Of a DNA stretch of 64,000 bases, positions 54,085-62,859 are shown in pieces; positions within the stretch are counted from its first letter, which is position 1, and every line of letters starts with the position of its first letter. The DNA lies in the NCBI GenBank assembly GCA_022824465.1, contig JAJDZV010000007.1, positions 186,001 through 250,000 on the forward strand. The letters run 5' to 3'. Origin of the DNA: Anaerolineae bacterium. GTDB taxonomy: Bacteria > Chloroflexota > Anaerolineae > Aggregatilineales > Phototrophicaceae. A model generated the notes under the pieces. That model searched no databases and was not told the DNA's origin. It worked only from the letters and a program-made list of their open reading frames with translations. The position numbers and the translations under genes are program-made.

Positions 54085-55020
54085 TCAATCGTCCAACACC
54101 TTCCGCAGCGTCACAAGATCGACGTTGCCGCCGCTGACGACCACCGCCGTCTCGCGGCCGTCGGCCGGAATGTCATCGCGCAGGATTGCCGCCACGCCGA
54201 CCGCCCCGCCGCCTTCGACCACCCAGCCCCCCGCCAGCATGAAGCGCATGGCCGCCGCGATCTGGCTCTCGGACACGAGCACGATGTCATCCACATAGCG
54301 CTCGCATATCGGCACGGTGATTGAGCCGTTTTCGATGTCGCCGGAGAGAGCATCGGCCAGCGTCTCCCAAACTTGCGGGCGATCCTCCGCATGAAACAAA
54401 TTGTACATGGCCGGCGCCGATTCAGCATTGACGCCGATGACCTCAATGTCGGCGCATATTTCCTTGACTGCCATTGCGATCCCGGCGATTAGACCGCCGC
54501 CGCTGACCGGCACGACGACGCGCTGGACACTTGGCAACTGCTCAATTATTTCAAGACCGATCGTGCCGGCGCCAGCGATCACGCGGGGATCATTGTAGGG
54601 CGAGACCCATGTCCCGCCCGCGGCGACGCGGCGCAAAGCCTCGGCTTCCGCTTGGTCGTAGTTGTCGCCAAAGAGAATCGCCTCCGCGCCGTAGCGTCGC
54701 ACGTTAGCGACCTTTTTCCTGGGCGTTGTCGTCGGCATCAGGATCTGGGCTGATGCGCCAGTCAACTGAGCGGCATAAGCAACCGCGGCCGCATGATTGC
54801 CCGATGACGCGGCGATGATGCCCCGGGCGCGCGCCGGTTCATCCAGCGAGAGAACAGCATTCAAGGCGCCGCGAATCTTGAAGGAGTGGGTTCTGTTGGC
54901 GTTTTCCAGCTTGAGCCATGTCTTGCCGCTCAAGTCCGGCGCCGGTTCAAGCGGGGACAGCGGCAGATGCGGCTTCAGACGCTGCTGCGCGCCCAGGATA
55001 TCGCCGAGGGTCATCCGCAT
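54085..55020 (-). CDS. PLP-dependent threonine/serine dehydratase-like enzyme
   Basis: 311 residues of the fold-type II PLP family. The lysine for the Schiff base is K48 in HSFKIRGA. The glycine-rich phosphate loop is VSGGGLIAG, and SSGNHAAAVAYAA matches the substrate loop (SSGNHGQ in many members). The cofactor-side VVVSGGNVD is late. It lacks the C-terminal ACT domain of biosynthetic IlvA, so it is more like catabolic TdcB, or a serine racemase/threo-hydroxyaspartate ammonia-lyase. It follows the IolE-like gene by 9 bases on the same strand. Confidence 0.87.
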   Translation of the reverse strand: MRMTLGDILGAQQRLKPHLPLSPLEPAPDLSGKTWLKLENANRTHSFKIRGALNAVLSLDEPARARGIIAASSGNHAAAVAYAAQLTGASAQILMPTTTPRKKVANVRRYGAEAILFGDNYDQAEAEALRRVAAGGTWVSPYNDPRVIAGAGTIGLEIIEQLPSVQRVVVPVSGGGLIAGIAMAVKEICADIEVIGVNAESAPAMYNLFHAEDRPQVWETLADALSGDIENGSITVPICERYVDDIVLVSESQIAAAMRFMLAGGWVVEGGGAVGVAAILRDDIPADGRETAVVVSGGNVDLVTLRKVLDD

Positions 55021-55029
55021 TTTCGGCGC

Positions 55030-55926
55030 TTACAAACCGATGCTGCGCAGGTATTCGCGGTTGCGCTGCGCCGATTCCAGGGGCGCGCCCATGCCCGGCA
55101 AGACGTCTTGCTCGACCACGATCCAACTGTCATAGCCGATCTTCTCCAACTCGATCAAGACGCTGGGAAAGTCGACATCGCCCTGTCCCAATTCGGGGAA
55201 GATGCCTTTGCCGACCGATTGCGGACCGTCCCATCCCTGTATGCGCGACTGTTCGTGCACGGCCGGATCATGATCTTTGAAGTGCACATACCAAATGCGA
55301 TCGGCAAATTGCCGAATGCCAGTCAGCGGGTCGCCGCCGCCGAAAGCCCAGTGCCCGGTATCGAATACCAGACCAACGATATCGCCGTCCGTCATGTCCA
55401 GCAGTCGCTCAGTCTCCGCTGGCGTCTCGATCCAGGTGCCGGTGTGATGATGCAGCACGGAACGCAAACCGGTCTCGTCCATAACGCGGCGCGCGGCATG
55501 ATCCGCGCCTTCGGCGAAGACGCGCCAGCCATTATCATCCAGGCTCATCGCGGCTGTGATGCGCCCCGAATTAAGACTCCTCATGGGATTGGTGTAGGGA
55601 TCGGGACCCAGCACCACCAGAGCCTCGGGCCCGCCGACTGCCGCCAGCAGCTTGGCTGTTCGCAGGCAAGCCTCGGTACTCTCGTCATGCCGGTCCCGGT
55701 CTTCAAAATTGACATTGACCCAGGAGCCCAACAGTTTCAGCTTTCGCGCATCAAGTTCGGCGCGCAATTCCACCGGGTCTGTGGGCATAAAGCCCCAATC
55801 GCCGAGCTCGGCGCCAGCGTAGCCGCTGGCCGCAATCTCATCCAGCACGCGGGCGTAGTCATAGCGTTCGCCCTCGATATTCTCGATGATGCCCCAGGAG
55901 CAAGGCGCATTCGCCACTTGTATCAT
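55030..55926 (-). CDS. Sugar phosphate isomerase/epimerase family, IolE-like
   Basis: 298 residues of the xylose-isomerase-like TIM barrel. [36 protein letters not shown] is the N-terminal signature. [33 protein letters not shown] and [11 protein letters not shown] supply metal and substrate ligands in an order close to 2-keto-myo-inositol dehydratase (IolE). The conserved [11 protein letters not shown] segment is late. The ATG at 55926 is preceded by GGAGGAAG. Together with IolB at 22367 it may be part of inositol breakdown, although the two are 32 kb apart. A general sugar acid isomerase role cannot be excluded. Confidence 0.83.
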   Translation of the reverse strand: MIQVANAPCSWGIIENIEGERYDYARVLDEIAASGYAGAELGDWGFMPTDPVELRAELDARKLKLLGSWVNVNFEDRDRHDESTEACLRTAKLLAAVGGPEALVVLGPDPYTNPMRSLNSGRITAAMSLDDNGWRVFAEGADHAARRVMDETGLRSVLHHHTGTWIETPAETERLLDMTDGDIVGLVFDTGHWAFGGGDPLTGIRQFADRIWYVHFKDHDPAVHEQSRIQGWDGPQSVGKGIFPELGQGDVDFPSVLIELEKIGYDSWIVVEQDVLPGMGAPLESAQRNREYLRSIGL

Positions 55927-56117
55927 TTCTTCCTCCGCCATCCGCGCAGGCGCAACCACAATTCGGCGCTAGTGTATAACAGGTCTGGCGGCTGTCGCAA
56001 GCACGGCAGACTGGCGATTTCGCCCTGTGCAGCGCTAGGTGGCAGGTCTACAATCGCGCCACAGATTTCAGCCCTGAATCGGCAGCATGCGAGCCAAAGA
56101 CGAAAGGCGACAACTAG

Positions 56118-57212
56118 ATGAGTCGACCGGATCATATCCGCCTCTTTCTGCCCGGACCGGTGGAAGTCCGCCGCGAAATACTCGAAGCGCAGACGCAATG
56201 GATGATCGGCCACCGCACGGATGAATTCGCCGAACTCTTCGCCCGCCTTCAAGCCAAGCTCAAGCGCAGCTTCTTCACCGATAGCCGCGTGTATATCAGC
56301 GGTTCCTCCGGCTCCGGCTTGTGGGAAGGCGCGATCCGCTGTGGCGTCCGCGATGATCGCAAAGCGCTGCATCTGACGGGCGGGGCATTTAGCGAGCGCT
56401 GGGCGCAGATCAGCCGCGCCAATGGCAAGCAGGTCGACTGCATACAGGTCGACTGGGGTCGCGCTCATACGCCCGAAATGGTCGCCGACGCCCTGGACAA
56501 AGCCGGCTATGACGCCGTCTGCGCGGTGCACAATGAAACAAGCACTGGCGTTACCAATCCCATTGGAGCAATCGGCGAGGTCGTCAAGCAGCATCCAGAC
56601 ACCTTCTTCCTTGTCGATACGGTCAGCGGCTATTTGGGCGCCGAACTGCGCGTGGACGACTGGGGGATAGATGTCGCCCTGACCTCGAGCCAGAAGGCCT
56701 TCGCCTTGCCGCCCGGGGTCGCTTTCGCCGCCGTCAGCGACCGTCTGCTGGAACGCGCCGCGACCATCAGCAATCGCGGCTATTACTTCGATTTCGTCAC
56801 GCTGGAGAAATCGCTGCTCAAGAACAACACACCCTCGACACCGCCGATCGCCTTGATGTACGCCGCTGATCGGCAGATGGACAGCATTCTGGCGGAGGGC
56901 ATCGAAGCGCGTTGGGCTCGTCATAGAGCCATGCGCGATGCGACGCATCAGTGGGCGCTTGAACGAGGCTTTGGCCTCTACGCCCAGGAAGGCTACCGGA
57001 GCGATACGGTGACAACGGTCGAAAACACCCTCGGCATTGATGTGAACGCCGTCGACAACTATATGCGCGCCGAAGTCGGCATCGCCATGGACAAGGGCTA
57101 CGGCGTAATCAAGGGCAGCACCTTCCGCCTGCCCCACATGGGCGATGTAACGCTGGACATGCTGCGCGAAGTCCTCGACGGCATCGACGCCTTCATGGCA
57201 AACAAGCGTTAG
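56118..57212 (+). CDS. Class V aminotransferase (serine-pyruvate/alanine-glyoxylate type)
   Basis: 364 residues, fold-type I PLP enzyme. FLPGPVEVRREIL, then GSSGSGLWEGAIR, and the Schiff-base lysine K193 in TSSQKAFALPPG; RPxH-type arginine near the end (STFRLPHMGDVT). The AGXT class replaces SerC for 3-phosphohydroxypyruvate in some bacteria and archaea. That fits the D-3-phosphoglycerate dehydrogenase gene 10 bases downstream. Cytoplasmic. It may alternatively use glyoxylate or pyruvate. Its ATG has only a weak ribosome site. Confidence 0.88.
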   Translation: MSRPDHIRLFLPGPVEVRREILEAQTQWMIGHRTDEFAELFARLQAKLKRSFFTDSRVYISGSSGSGLWEGAIRCGVRDDRKALHLTGGAFSERWAQISRANGKQVDCIQVDWGRAHTPEMVADALDKAGYDAVCAVHNETSTGVTNPIGAIGEVVKQHPDTFFLVDTVSGYLGAELRVDDWGIDVALTSSQKAFALPPGVAFAAVSDRLLERAATISNRGYYFDFVTLEKSLLKNNTPSTPPIALMYAADRQMDSILAEGIEARWARHRAMRDATHQWALERGFGLYAQEGYRSDTVTTVENTLGIDVNAVDNYMRAEVGIAMDKGYGVIKGSTFRLPHMGDVTLDMLREVLDGIDAFMANKR

Positions 57213-57222
57213 GGAGCGCGCG

Positions 57223-58188
57223 ATGAATTTCCATGTGCTCGTTCCCGATAACGTACATCAGAAAGCGATCGACCTCCTCGAAGCGAATGACGGCATCCGC
57301 GTGTCCGCGCCCGGTAAACTGGAACGCGCCGATCTCTTGGACGCCGTCGCCGATGCCAACGCGCTGATCATCCGCAGCGGCGTCACGGCCGATGCCGAGC
57401 TGCTTGCGGAGGGGCCGCAGCTTAAAGCCATCGCCCGAGCCGGCGTCGGCGTCGACAACATCGACCTGGATGCAGCAACCGAGCGCGGCATAGTGGTCAT
57501 GAATACACCCGGCGGCAATACCATTTCCACCGCCGAGCATACCTTCGGCTTGATGATCGCCCTTTCGCGCCACATCCCGCACGGTCATCAATCGCTGGCC
57601 GAGGGCCGTTGGGATCGCAAGCTTTTCTCCGGCGTCGAACTCAAAGGCAAGGCCCTGGGCATCATCGGTTTGGGACGCATCGGTCAAGCCATCGCTACCC
57701 GCGCCCAAGCCTTCGAGATGACCGTCATCGCCCACGACCCCTACCTTCCGCCGGAAGTCGCCGAGGCGATTCAAGTCTCGCTGCTTCCGCTCGCCGAGGT
57801 CTACGCCCGCTCGGACTTTCTAACCTTCCACGCCATGGTCACAGAGGAAACCCGCGGCATGGTCAACGCCCATTCGATCGCGCGGATGAAAGACGGCGTC
57901 CGCATCATCAACGCGGCCCGGGGCGCGCTCATCAATTCGGCCGACCTGGCGCAGGCGCTACGAACCGGCAAAGTCGCCGGCGCCGCCCTGGATGTCTATG
58001 AAACGGAGCCGCCGCCCGCCGACCATCCGCTAATCAACCTGCCCAAGGTGATACACACGCCTCATCTGGCCGCCAGCACCTCTGACGCGCAGGTGACCGT
58101 TGCGGTGGAAGCGGCGCAGTTGATTGTCGACTACCTGCTGACGGGAGTAGCGGAGAATGTATGCAATCCGGCGGAAAATTCGAGCTAA
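57223..58188 (+). CDS. serA: D-3-phosphoglycerate dehydrogenase, short type
   Basis: 321 residues, lacking the C-terminal ACT and intermediate domains of E. coli SerA, so not expected to be serine-inhibited in the same way. NAD-binding GLGRIGQAIATRA at 149-161, catalytic R in NAARGALIN, E in YETEPPP and H in HTPHLAAST. It oxidises 3-phosphoglycerate to 3-phosphohydroxypyruvate, and the preceding aminotransferase would supply the next step. No phosphoserine phosphatase gene is adjacent. The stop overlaps the end of the convergent Uma2 gene by 4 bases. Other 2-hydroxyacid substrates cannot be ruled out. Confidence 0.88.
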   Translation: MNFHVLVPDNVHQKAIDLLEANDGIRVSAPGKLERADLLDAVADANALIIRSGVTADAELLAEGPQLKAIARAGVGVDNIDLDAATERGIVVMNTPGGNTISTAEHTFGLMIALSRHIPHGHQSLAEGRWDRKLFSGVELKGKALGIIGLGRIGQAIATRAQAFEMTVIAHDPYLPPEVAEAIQVSLLPLAEVYARSDFLTFHAMVTEETRGMVNAHSIARMKDGVRIINAARGALINSADLAQALRTGKVAGAALDVYETEPPPADHPLINLPKVIHTPHLAASTSDAQVTVAVEAAQLIVDYLLTGVAENVCNPAENSS

Positions 58189-58757
58189 GTCTCCTCGAAA
58201 TCGATGCCGAGATAAACTTGGTCGAGCGGCAATTCACAGTCTAGCATCGCCAGCGATATCACATCCTTCATCTCGGTGTACACCTGACTCTGCCAGCCGG
58301 CGTCGCCGCGCGTGTGCAATTCCGCGCAAATGCGATGCTGGTCAACAATGAGATAGGCTTCGATTGAAGGCACATCGTAATAGTGCCCAAGTTTTTCCAG
58401 TCGGTCTCGATCTTCGCTGGTAGGCGATGTCACTTCGATGACGAATACCGGATTCATCAAGTTGTACTCGCCGGGGTCGGCAAAGTCGGATGCGCCTCGC
58501 ACAAATGTAAGGTCGGGATAAACATAGCGCGTTGGGCTCACTTGCAGACGAAGTTCGGATGTGTGCATGGTGTAGCGGGATCGGTCAAGCGCAGCGGCGA
58601 AGAGATAAATCAGGTTTGTCGTGATTAGACTGTGCTTATTGCTTACTCCAAGCATCTCGATGACGACTCCGTCAATGTATTCGTGTTTACGCTCCTGTTT
58701 CAATTCCCATTCGAAATAGTCTTCGACGGTCATGACTGGAGACCGATTGATAGCCAT
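58185..58757 (-). CDS. Uma2-family (DUF820) putative nuclease
   Basis: 190 residues of the DUF820/Uma2 family, a PD-(D/E)XK-like fold common in Chloroflexi and Cyanobacteria. Visible: MTVEDYFEWELKQERKHEYIDGVVIEM, YPDLTFVRG, the PVFVIEVTSPTS core with acidic ligands, then EAYLIVDQHRICAELH. The expected lysine is shifted in this family; nuclease activity is only inferred. ATG 58757 has GAGGAG 7 bases upstream. Some members are mobile and recently acquired. Confidence 0.85.
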   Translation of the reverse strand: MAINRSPVMTVEDYFEWELKQERKHEYIDGVVIEMLGVSNKHSLITTNLIYLFAAALDRSRYTMHTSELRLQVSPTRYVYPDLTFVRGASDFADPGEYNLMNPVFVIEVTSPTSEDRDRLEKLGHYYDVPSIEAYLIVDQHRICAELHTRGDAGWQSQVYTEMKDVISLAMLDCELPLDQVYLGIDFEET

Positions 58758-58822
58758 GTCCAAGCTCCTCGTTTGCTACTTGCCAGTATAGCCCGCGCCT
58801 GACAAGAAGTCATCACTGTTGG

Positions 58823-60028
58823 CTAGGGCCGCGCCGGGCTGCCATCGGGCAAGCGCGTCTGCGTCCAGTCCTCGACAAGATCCCGTGGCGGATATTTCGC
58901 CGCCAGCGCTTCATCAATGTCGATGCCCAAACCGGGCTCGTCATTCGGATACAGGTAGCCATCCTCGACCACCGGCAAGCCGGGAAAAATCGCGTAATCC
59001 AGCTCGGAAGGCTGATACCATTCCTGCACCCCGAAATTGGGAAGCCAGAGATCAAGCTGCAAATTCGCCGCATGCCCCACCGGCGACGTATCGCTCGGAC
59101 CATGCCAAGCCGTGCGGATGCCATACATATCGGCGAAGATGGCGACATTGCGCGCCGGCGTGATCCCGCCCATCTGGCTGATGTGCATGCGGATGAAATC
59201 GATCAGCCGCTCCTGAATCAGCATTTGCCACTCATGCGGATTGTTAAATAGCTCGCCCATGGCCAGCGGCGTGGCGCATTGCCCCCGGATCATGCGGAAC
59301 CAGTGAATATCTTCCGGCGCCAGCGCGTCCTCAAGGAAGAAAAGCTTGAATTGCTCGACGTCTTTGGCGAACTCTACTGCGTGGATCGGGACGAGCCGCT
59401 CATGAACGTCATGCAGCAATTCGACTGCTTCGCCGACCTGCTCGCGCACATAAGCGATCATGTCCAGCATCCGGCGGCAATAATCGCGCGGGTCGAAATA
59501 GGCGCCGTCCGGAGCCTTCTTCGGCTTGACCATCGGGCTGCCCTTGCCCCCATAGCCGCCCATCTGCACGCGGATGTAGCGGAAGCCGCGCGCCATATAC
59601 GCTTGTACATTTTCGGCGACCTCCTCTTTGCACTCGGCATTGGCGTGCACATAGACATGCGCCGCCTCGCGCGACTTTCCGCCCAGCAAATCACAGACGG
59701 ACATGCCGGCTCGCTTGCCCTTGATATCCCCTAGCGCCTGGTCGACGCCGGAGATGGCATTGTTGAGCACCGGACCATTGCGCCAATAGCCATGCACCAT
59801 CGACATACTCCAGATCTCTTCGATGCGGTCGACATCCCTGCCCAGCAAGAAAGGCTTCAGGTGCCGCTCAATGGCGGTGGCGACGGCGAAGATCCGCTGC
59901 GTAAATGTCGCGCAGCCCAAGCCGTAAAGTCCCGGTTCCGAGGTGCTGACCTTGACGATCGCCAGGCGCGATTTGCCCGGCTGCGTCAAGACAACTCGGA
60001 CGTCTTGGATGGTGACTGGTAGTGGCAT
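58823..60028 (-). CDS. Enolase-superfamily dehydratase, D-mannonate dehydratase (ManD/RspA) type
   Basis: 401 residues, normal for ManD. The N-terminal capping domain has LGRDVDRIEEIW and YWRNGPVLNNAISGVDQALGDIKGK. Barrel ligands: LLHDVHERL (aspartate and histidine), FFLEDALAPED (glutamate), MGELFNNPHEW (glutamate). RVQMGGYGGKG and AWHGPSDTSPVGHAA give the tyrosine/arginine and final histidine of the ManD group. It dehydrates D-mannonate or a related sugar acid to a 2-keto-3-deoxy acid. ATG 60028 with the CAATG-type upstream region is used; the longer ORF to 60151 is not supported. No uxuA-type neighbours, but an FAH-family hydrolase at 62047 could act on later intermediates. Confidence 0.87.
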   Translation of the reverse strand: MPLPVTIQDVRVVLTQPGKSRLAIVKVSTSEPGLYGLGCATFTQRIFAVATAIERHLKPFLLGRDVDRIEEIWSMSMVHGYWRNGPVLNNAISGVDQALGDIKGKRAGMSVCDLLGGKSREAAHVYVHANAECKEEVAENVQAYMARGFRYIRVQMGGYGGKGSPMVKPKKAPDGAYFDPRDYCRRMLDMIAYVREQVGEAVELLHDVHERLVPIHAVEFAKDVEQFKLFFLEDALAPEDIHWFRMIRGQCATPLAMGELFNNPHEWQMLIQERLIDFIRMHISQMGGITPARNVAIFADMYGIRTAWHGPSDTSPVGHAANLQLDLWLPNFGVQEWYQPSELDYAIFPGLPVVEDGYLYPNDEPGLGIDIDEALAAKYPPRDLVEDWTQTRLPDGSPARP

Positions 60029-60107
60029 GGCGATGAATTTAACCACAGCCGCTTGCAAATCACAACTTGGCTCACACAAAATATCGGACCCAAAATTGTG
60101 ACTATCG

Positions 60108-60135
60108 GTAGGGGTGAGCCTTGGCTCGCCCGTAC
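60108..60135. repeat. REP-like short palindrome, copy C
   Basis: GTAGGGGTGAGCC-tt-GGCTCGCCCGTAC, an imperfect palindrome in the 183-base gap between the ManD and methyltransferase genes. It matches the ftsH-terminator palindrome (copy B) at most positions. No U-tract, so it is not itself a terminator. Confidence 0.55.
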
Positions 60136-60211
60136 TGCTATGAATATCCAATCAAACTTTTGCATGACTTGCTTGGTGTTACTGAGGAAATACCAGCGAG
60201 AGCGCCGCATC

Positions 60212-61789
60212 CTACAAGCTAAGCATCGCGCCGCGGCGCTTGTAGCCGTAGAGCGGCAAGTCCAACTGCTCGTCGCCAAGCAAACTCTCGACGCTGAAGC
60301 CCTGAATCACCGGATAGCTGCCCCAGGCATCGCTGAATGTCGCTTTGACGCGCTGATTCTCCACCGTGCCCATCTGGTCAGAGAAGCAGACCATCACGCC
60401 GGCGGTCGCTTCGTAGCGGCGCACGGTTTCATGCAGCGCCTTCACCGAGTCGGGGCTGACATTGCCGCCCTTGACCTGAACGATAGCGTATTCCGGTTTG
60501 ACCTTTACCCCCTCGCGCACCGGGAAAAACTTGAGCACGCCATCAACGCCCCCGTCCGCGCCTTTCTCGCCCGGCTCGCGGAACATGCCCTCCGCGCCGA
60601 TATAACCGCAGACCCACTTCTCAAACTCGAAGGGATCGCTGCGCGCCAGATTGCGCGCTTCAGCGACCGAATCGGGCGTGCCGCGCATGTCGATATCGTC
60701 AACGTTGAGGTACTTGAAGTTGTGCAAGATTCGATCGCGGATGAGCCCGGTAGAGAACTTGGAGATGTCGATGCCGATCCACTTGCGCCCCAGCGATTCG
60801 GCAGCGTGGACGGTGGTGCCGCAGCCGCAGAAGGGGTCAAGCACGGTGTCGCCTTCGTTGGAACTGGCTTTGATGATGCGCTCCAACAGGGCGAGCGGTT
60901 TCTGTGTGGGGTAACCGAGGCGTTCGCTACGCTTGGCGTGCATCATGTCGGGTAGGTCATCCCAACACGCCCCATGCCGAAATGTCTCAACCACCATGCC
61001 GTTCTTTTCTTCCAGATCGTATCTAATGCGAATAGAACCTGTACGAGTTTCGTATATGCGCCCTTCGCGACGCAGGACGGCAATTGAGGCATCGGTATAA
61101 TCCCCTCGCGGCGCGGTCTTGAACCAACCTCGCTCGTCGTTTCTAAATCCCTTGTCCTTCGCCTCGTCAAATGACAGTAGCCTCTTACCAGTAGGGGGAT
61201 TGAATGTCCAAGACTTGGATTGAGTATAATAAAGAAGAATGTCGTTGTTTCGAGCGAATTGCCTTGCAATCCCTTTCGCTCCGCGAGCGCTCTTACCATA
61301 GACCCACAGTAGTTCGTTCCGAAAATTCTTCCGCCCGAAGATCGCGTCCATCAGCAATTTCAAGTAGTGACTCGCGGTCGGATCACAGTGCAGATAGATG
61401 CTGCCGGTGTCCTTGAGCACGCGCCGCATGGCTCGCAGGCGCAGCGCCATGTTGAGCAAGTATGAACCTAAACTTGTGCTGCCCCCCCCCCGCTTGCCAA
61501 GCGTCGATTCTATCTCAAGGGAGAACTTGATGATAGTCGCCAGCGAGCGTGTGCGCGGGTCGCGATTCAACTCGTCAAGCGTTTCCGCGTCCTTGTCGCT
61601 CCATTTCCAGATGTCGACGAAGGCTTCGACCGGCTTGTGCGTCTTGTCCCGGCCTTTGAAAGGCAGGTTGTATTTCGAGTTGGAGTTGAACGGCGGGTCG
61701 AGGTAGATTAAGTCAACTGAGGCGTCGAGCAAGGCGTCGCAGTCGTTCAGCACCTCCAGGCAGTCGGCGGCGAAGAGTGTTCGGTTCAT
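60212..61789 (-). CDS. DNA methyltransferase fused to an Mrr-like restriction endonuclease domain
   Basis: 525 residues. The methyltransferase has motif IV DPPF at 31-34 and the SAM motif DPFCGCGTT at 318-326, in the order of beta-class N4-cytosine/N6-adenine enzymes. A variable region (about 95-250) presumably includes target recognition. From about 385 the protein continues into a nuclease-like domain: DPFEFEKWVCGYIG, then ADGGVDG (D412, D416) and AIVQVKGG (Q438-x-K440), the G-x-D...Q-x-K pattern of Mrr/PD-(D/E)XK nucleases. It thus looks like a one-protein restriction-modification system. A G10 tract lies in codons 100-104. No separate restriction, helicase or specificity gene is adjacent. 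Confidence 0.85.
   Translation of the reverse strand: MNRTLFAADCLEVLNDCDALLDASVDLIYLDPPFNSNSKYNLPFKGRDKTHKPVEAFVDIWKWSDKDAETLDELNRDPRTRSLATIIKFSLEIESTLGKRGGGSTSLGSYLLNMALRLRAMRRVLKDTGSIYLHCDPTASHYLKLLMDAIFGRKNFRNELLWVYGKSARGAKGIARQFARNNDILLYYTQSKSWTFNPPTGKRLLSFDEAKDKGFRNDERGWFKTAPRGDYTDASIAVLRREGRIYETRTGSIRIRYDLEEKNGMVVETFRHGACWDDLPDMMHAKRSERLGYPTQKPLALLERIIKASSNEGDTVLDPFCGCGTTVHAAESLGRKWIGIDISKFSTGLIRDRILHNFKYLNVDDIDMRGTPDSVAEARNLARSDPFEFEKWVCGYIGAEGMFREPGEKGADGGVDGVLKFFPVREGVKVKPEYAIVQVKGGNVSPDSVKALHETVRRYEATAGVMVCFSDQMGTVENQRVKATFSDAWGSYPVIQGFSVESLLGDEQLDLPLYGYKRRGAMLSL
61482..61491. repeat. Homopolymer of ten C (G10 on the coding strand) in the methyltransferase gene
   Basis: Ten consecutive C residues on the plus strand, G10 on the coding strand, encode R-G-G-G at residues 100-103 of the methyltransferase. 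Homopolymeric G tracts of this length in modification genes are classical slipped-strand sites that switch expression on and off. The present length keeps the frame open. Confidence 0.85.
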
Positions 61790-61816
61790 GGGAATTGCCT
61801 GGTATCGCTGCTGACC

Positions 61817-62014
61817 TTAGCGAAGAACGGTGTACAGGAAACCAGCCAACGCAAGCTGAGTCGCAATCATCCACATCACAATCAGCCGCGTCTGCCGTTC
61901 CAAGTCCGCCTTTGTGGCAAAGTGCTCCAGTATGCTTTCCACCCGTGTTTCCACCTTGGTTAGCCGTTCTCTGATTACCTACTCATTGCCCAATACGTTT
62001 GGTTGACTTGCCAT
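61817..62014 (-). pseudogene. Small coiled-coil membrane protein ORF interrupted by an amber codon
   Basis: From ATG 62014 the frame reads MASQPNVLGNE, then TAG at 61979-61981, then 54 codons with strong coding character. These are IRERLTKVETRVESILEHFATKADLERQ, a coiled coil, followed by a C-terminal membrane segment LIVMWMIATQLALAGFLYTVL, ending in TAA at 61817. The full 65-codon frame resembles small DUF1640/holin-like coiled-coil membrane proteins. Interpretations: a nonsense mutation, a sequencing error, or internal initiation downstream of the TAG (GTG codons within the coiled coil). It is too short for a confident family name. It sits just upstream of the methyltransferase gene on the same strand. 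Confidence 0.6.
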
Positions 62015-62046
62015 GGCAAATTTCCCTGTGCATGATTACAGCATCA

Positions 62047-62859
62047 TTATAACACCCGGCAGCTATTGGTCAACTTGCCGATGCCTGCGATCTCGACGCT
62101 GACCACGCTGCCCGCGCCCAGGAATTCGGGCGGATTCATGGCTTTGCCGACGCCGCTTGGCGTGCCGGTCAGAATCATATCGCCGGGGTTCAGCGTGAAG
62201 GCCCGCGACAGATGCGCGATCAAGAAGCTGACCGAGAAAATCATGTCCGCGGTCGAGCCATTCTGCTTCTCGACGCCATCGACCCTGGTCTCGATGCGCA
62301 GGTTCTGCGGGTCGGGGATTTCGTCGGCGCTGACGACTACCGGCCCCAGCGGGCAGAAAGTGTCGAGACCCTTGGCGCGCGTCCACTGCTTGTCCCGCGA
62401 TTGCAAGTCCCGCGCCGATACGTCGTTCGCAACGGTGTAGCCAAAGACGAAATCCAGCGCATTCGCTTCAGATACCTTGCGCGCCGTCTTGCCAATGATG
62501 ACGGCGAGCTCGCCCTCCCAGTCGACTTGGGCGGTCAAGTCTGCTTCCCATTCGATCATATCGCCAGCGCCAATGACAGCGCTTGGCATGACTGCGAAAA
62601 CGAGCGGTTCGGACGGCGCCGCGTTGCCCAATTCGCGCGCGTGCTCGGCGTAGTTGCGCCCGATCGCCAGAATCTTGCCCGGGATCAGCGGCGGCAGCAG
62701 CTCCACATCGGCCAACATATCAAGGTCGCCGGTGGCGCGTGACGCGGCGGTATCGGTCATCAACTCGGTCAAATCGCGGGCCGCGAGTCGTTGAATCGCT
62801 TCGCCCTGCAGCGCGCCAATATGCGCGGCGGCATCCTTCATGTAACGCAGCAGCTTCAT
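62047..62859 (-). CDS. Fumarylacetoacetate hydrolase family protein
   Basis: 270 residues. The FAH fold core contains ILAIGRNYAEHARELGN, the metal-binding segment VDWEGELAVIIGKTAR and the VFGYTVANDVSARDLQ strand. The catalytic histidine-equivalent lies in HARELGN, and KGLDTFCPLGP and LTGTPSGVG are late conserved loops. Members hydrolyse C-C bonds of diketo acids or decarboxylate oxaloacetate, or act on 2,4-diketo-3-deoxy sugar acids. With the ManD-type dehydratase nearby, a sugar-acid pathway is a reasonable guess. Cytoplasmic. ATG 62859. Confidence 0.87.
   Translation of the reverse strand: MKLLRYMKDAAAHIGALQGEAIQRLAARDLTELMTDTAASRATGDLDMLADVELLPPLIPGKILAIGRNYAEHARELGNAAPSEPLVFAVMPSAVIGAGDMIEWEADLTAQVDWEGELAVIIGKTARKVSEANALDFVFGYTVANDVSARDLQSRDKQWTRAKGLDTFCPLGPVVVSADEIPDPQNLRIETRVDGVEKQNGSTADMIFSVSFLIAHLSRAFTLNPGDMILTGTPSGVGKAMNPPEFLGAGSVVSVEIAGIGKLTNSCRVL

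Noticed and set aside
55923..57137. 404-residue open frame on the minus strand
   Set aside because: It is antisense to the AGXT-type aminotransferase, which has complete PLP motifs. The GC-rich codon structure of the real gene keeps the opposite frame open.
60029..60151. 41-codon extension of the ManD-type gene
   Set aside because: It reads into the REP-like palindrome and lacks family similarity.
60212..61789. Classical type III Mod subunit
   Set aside because: The methyltransferase motifs are similar, but no Res helicase gene is adjacent and the C-terminus carries its own nuclease-like domain.
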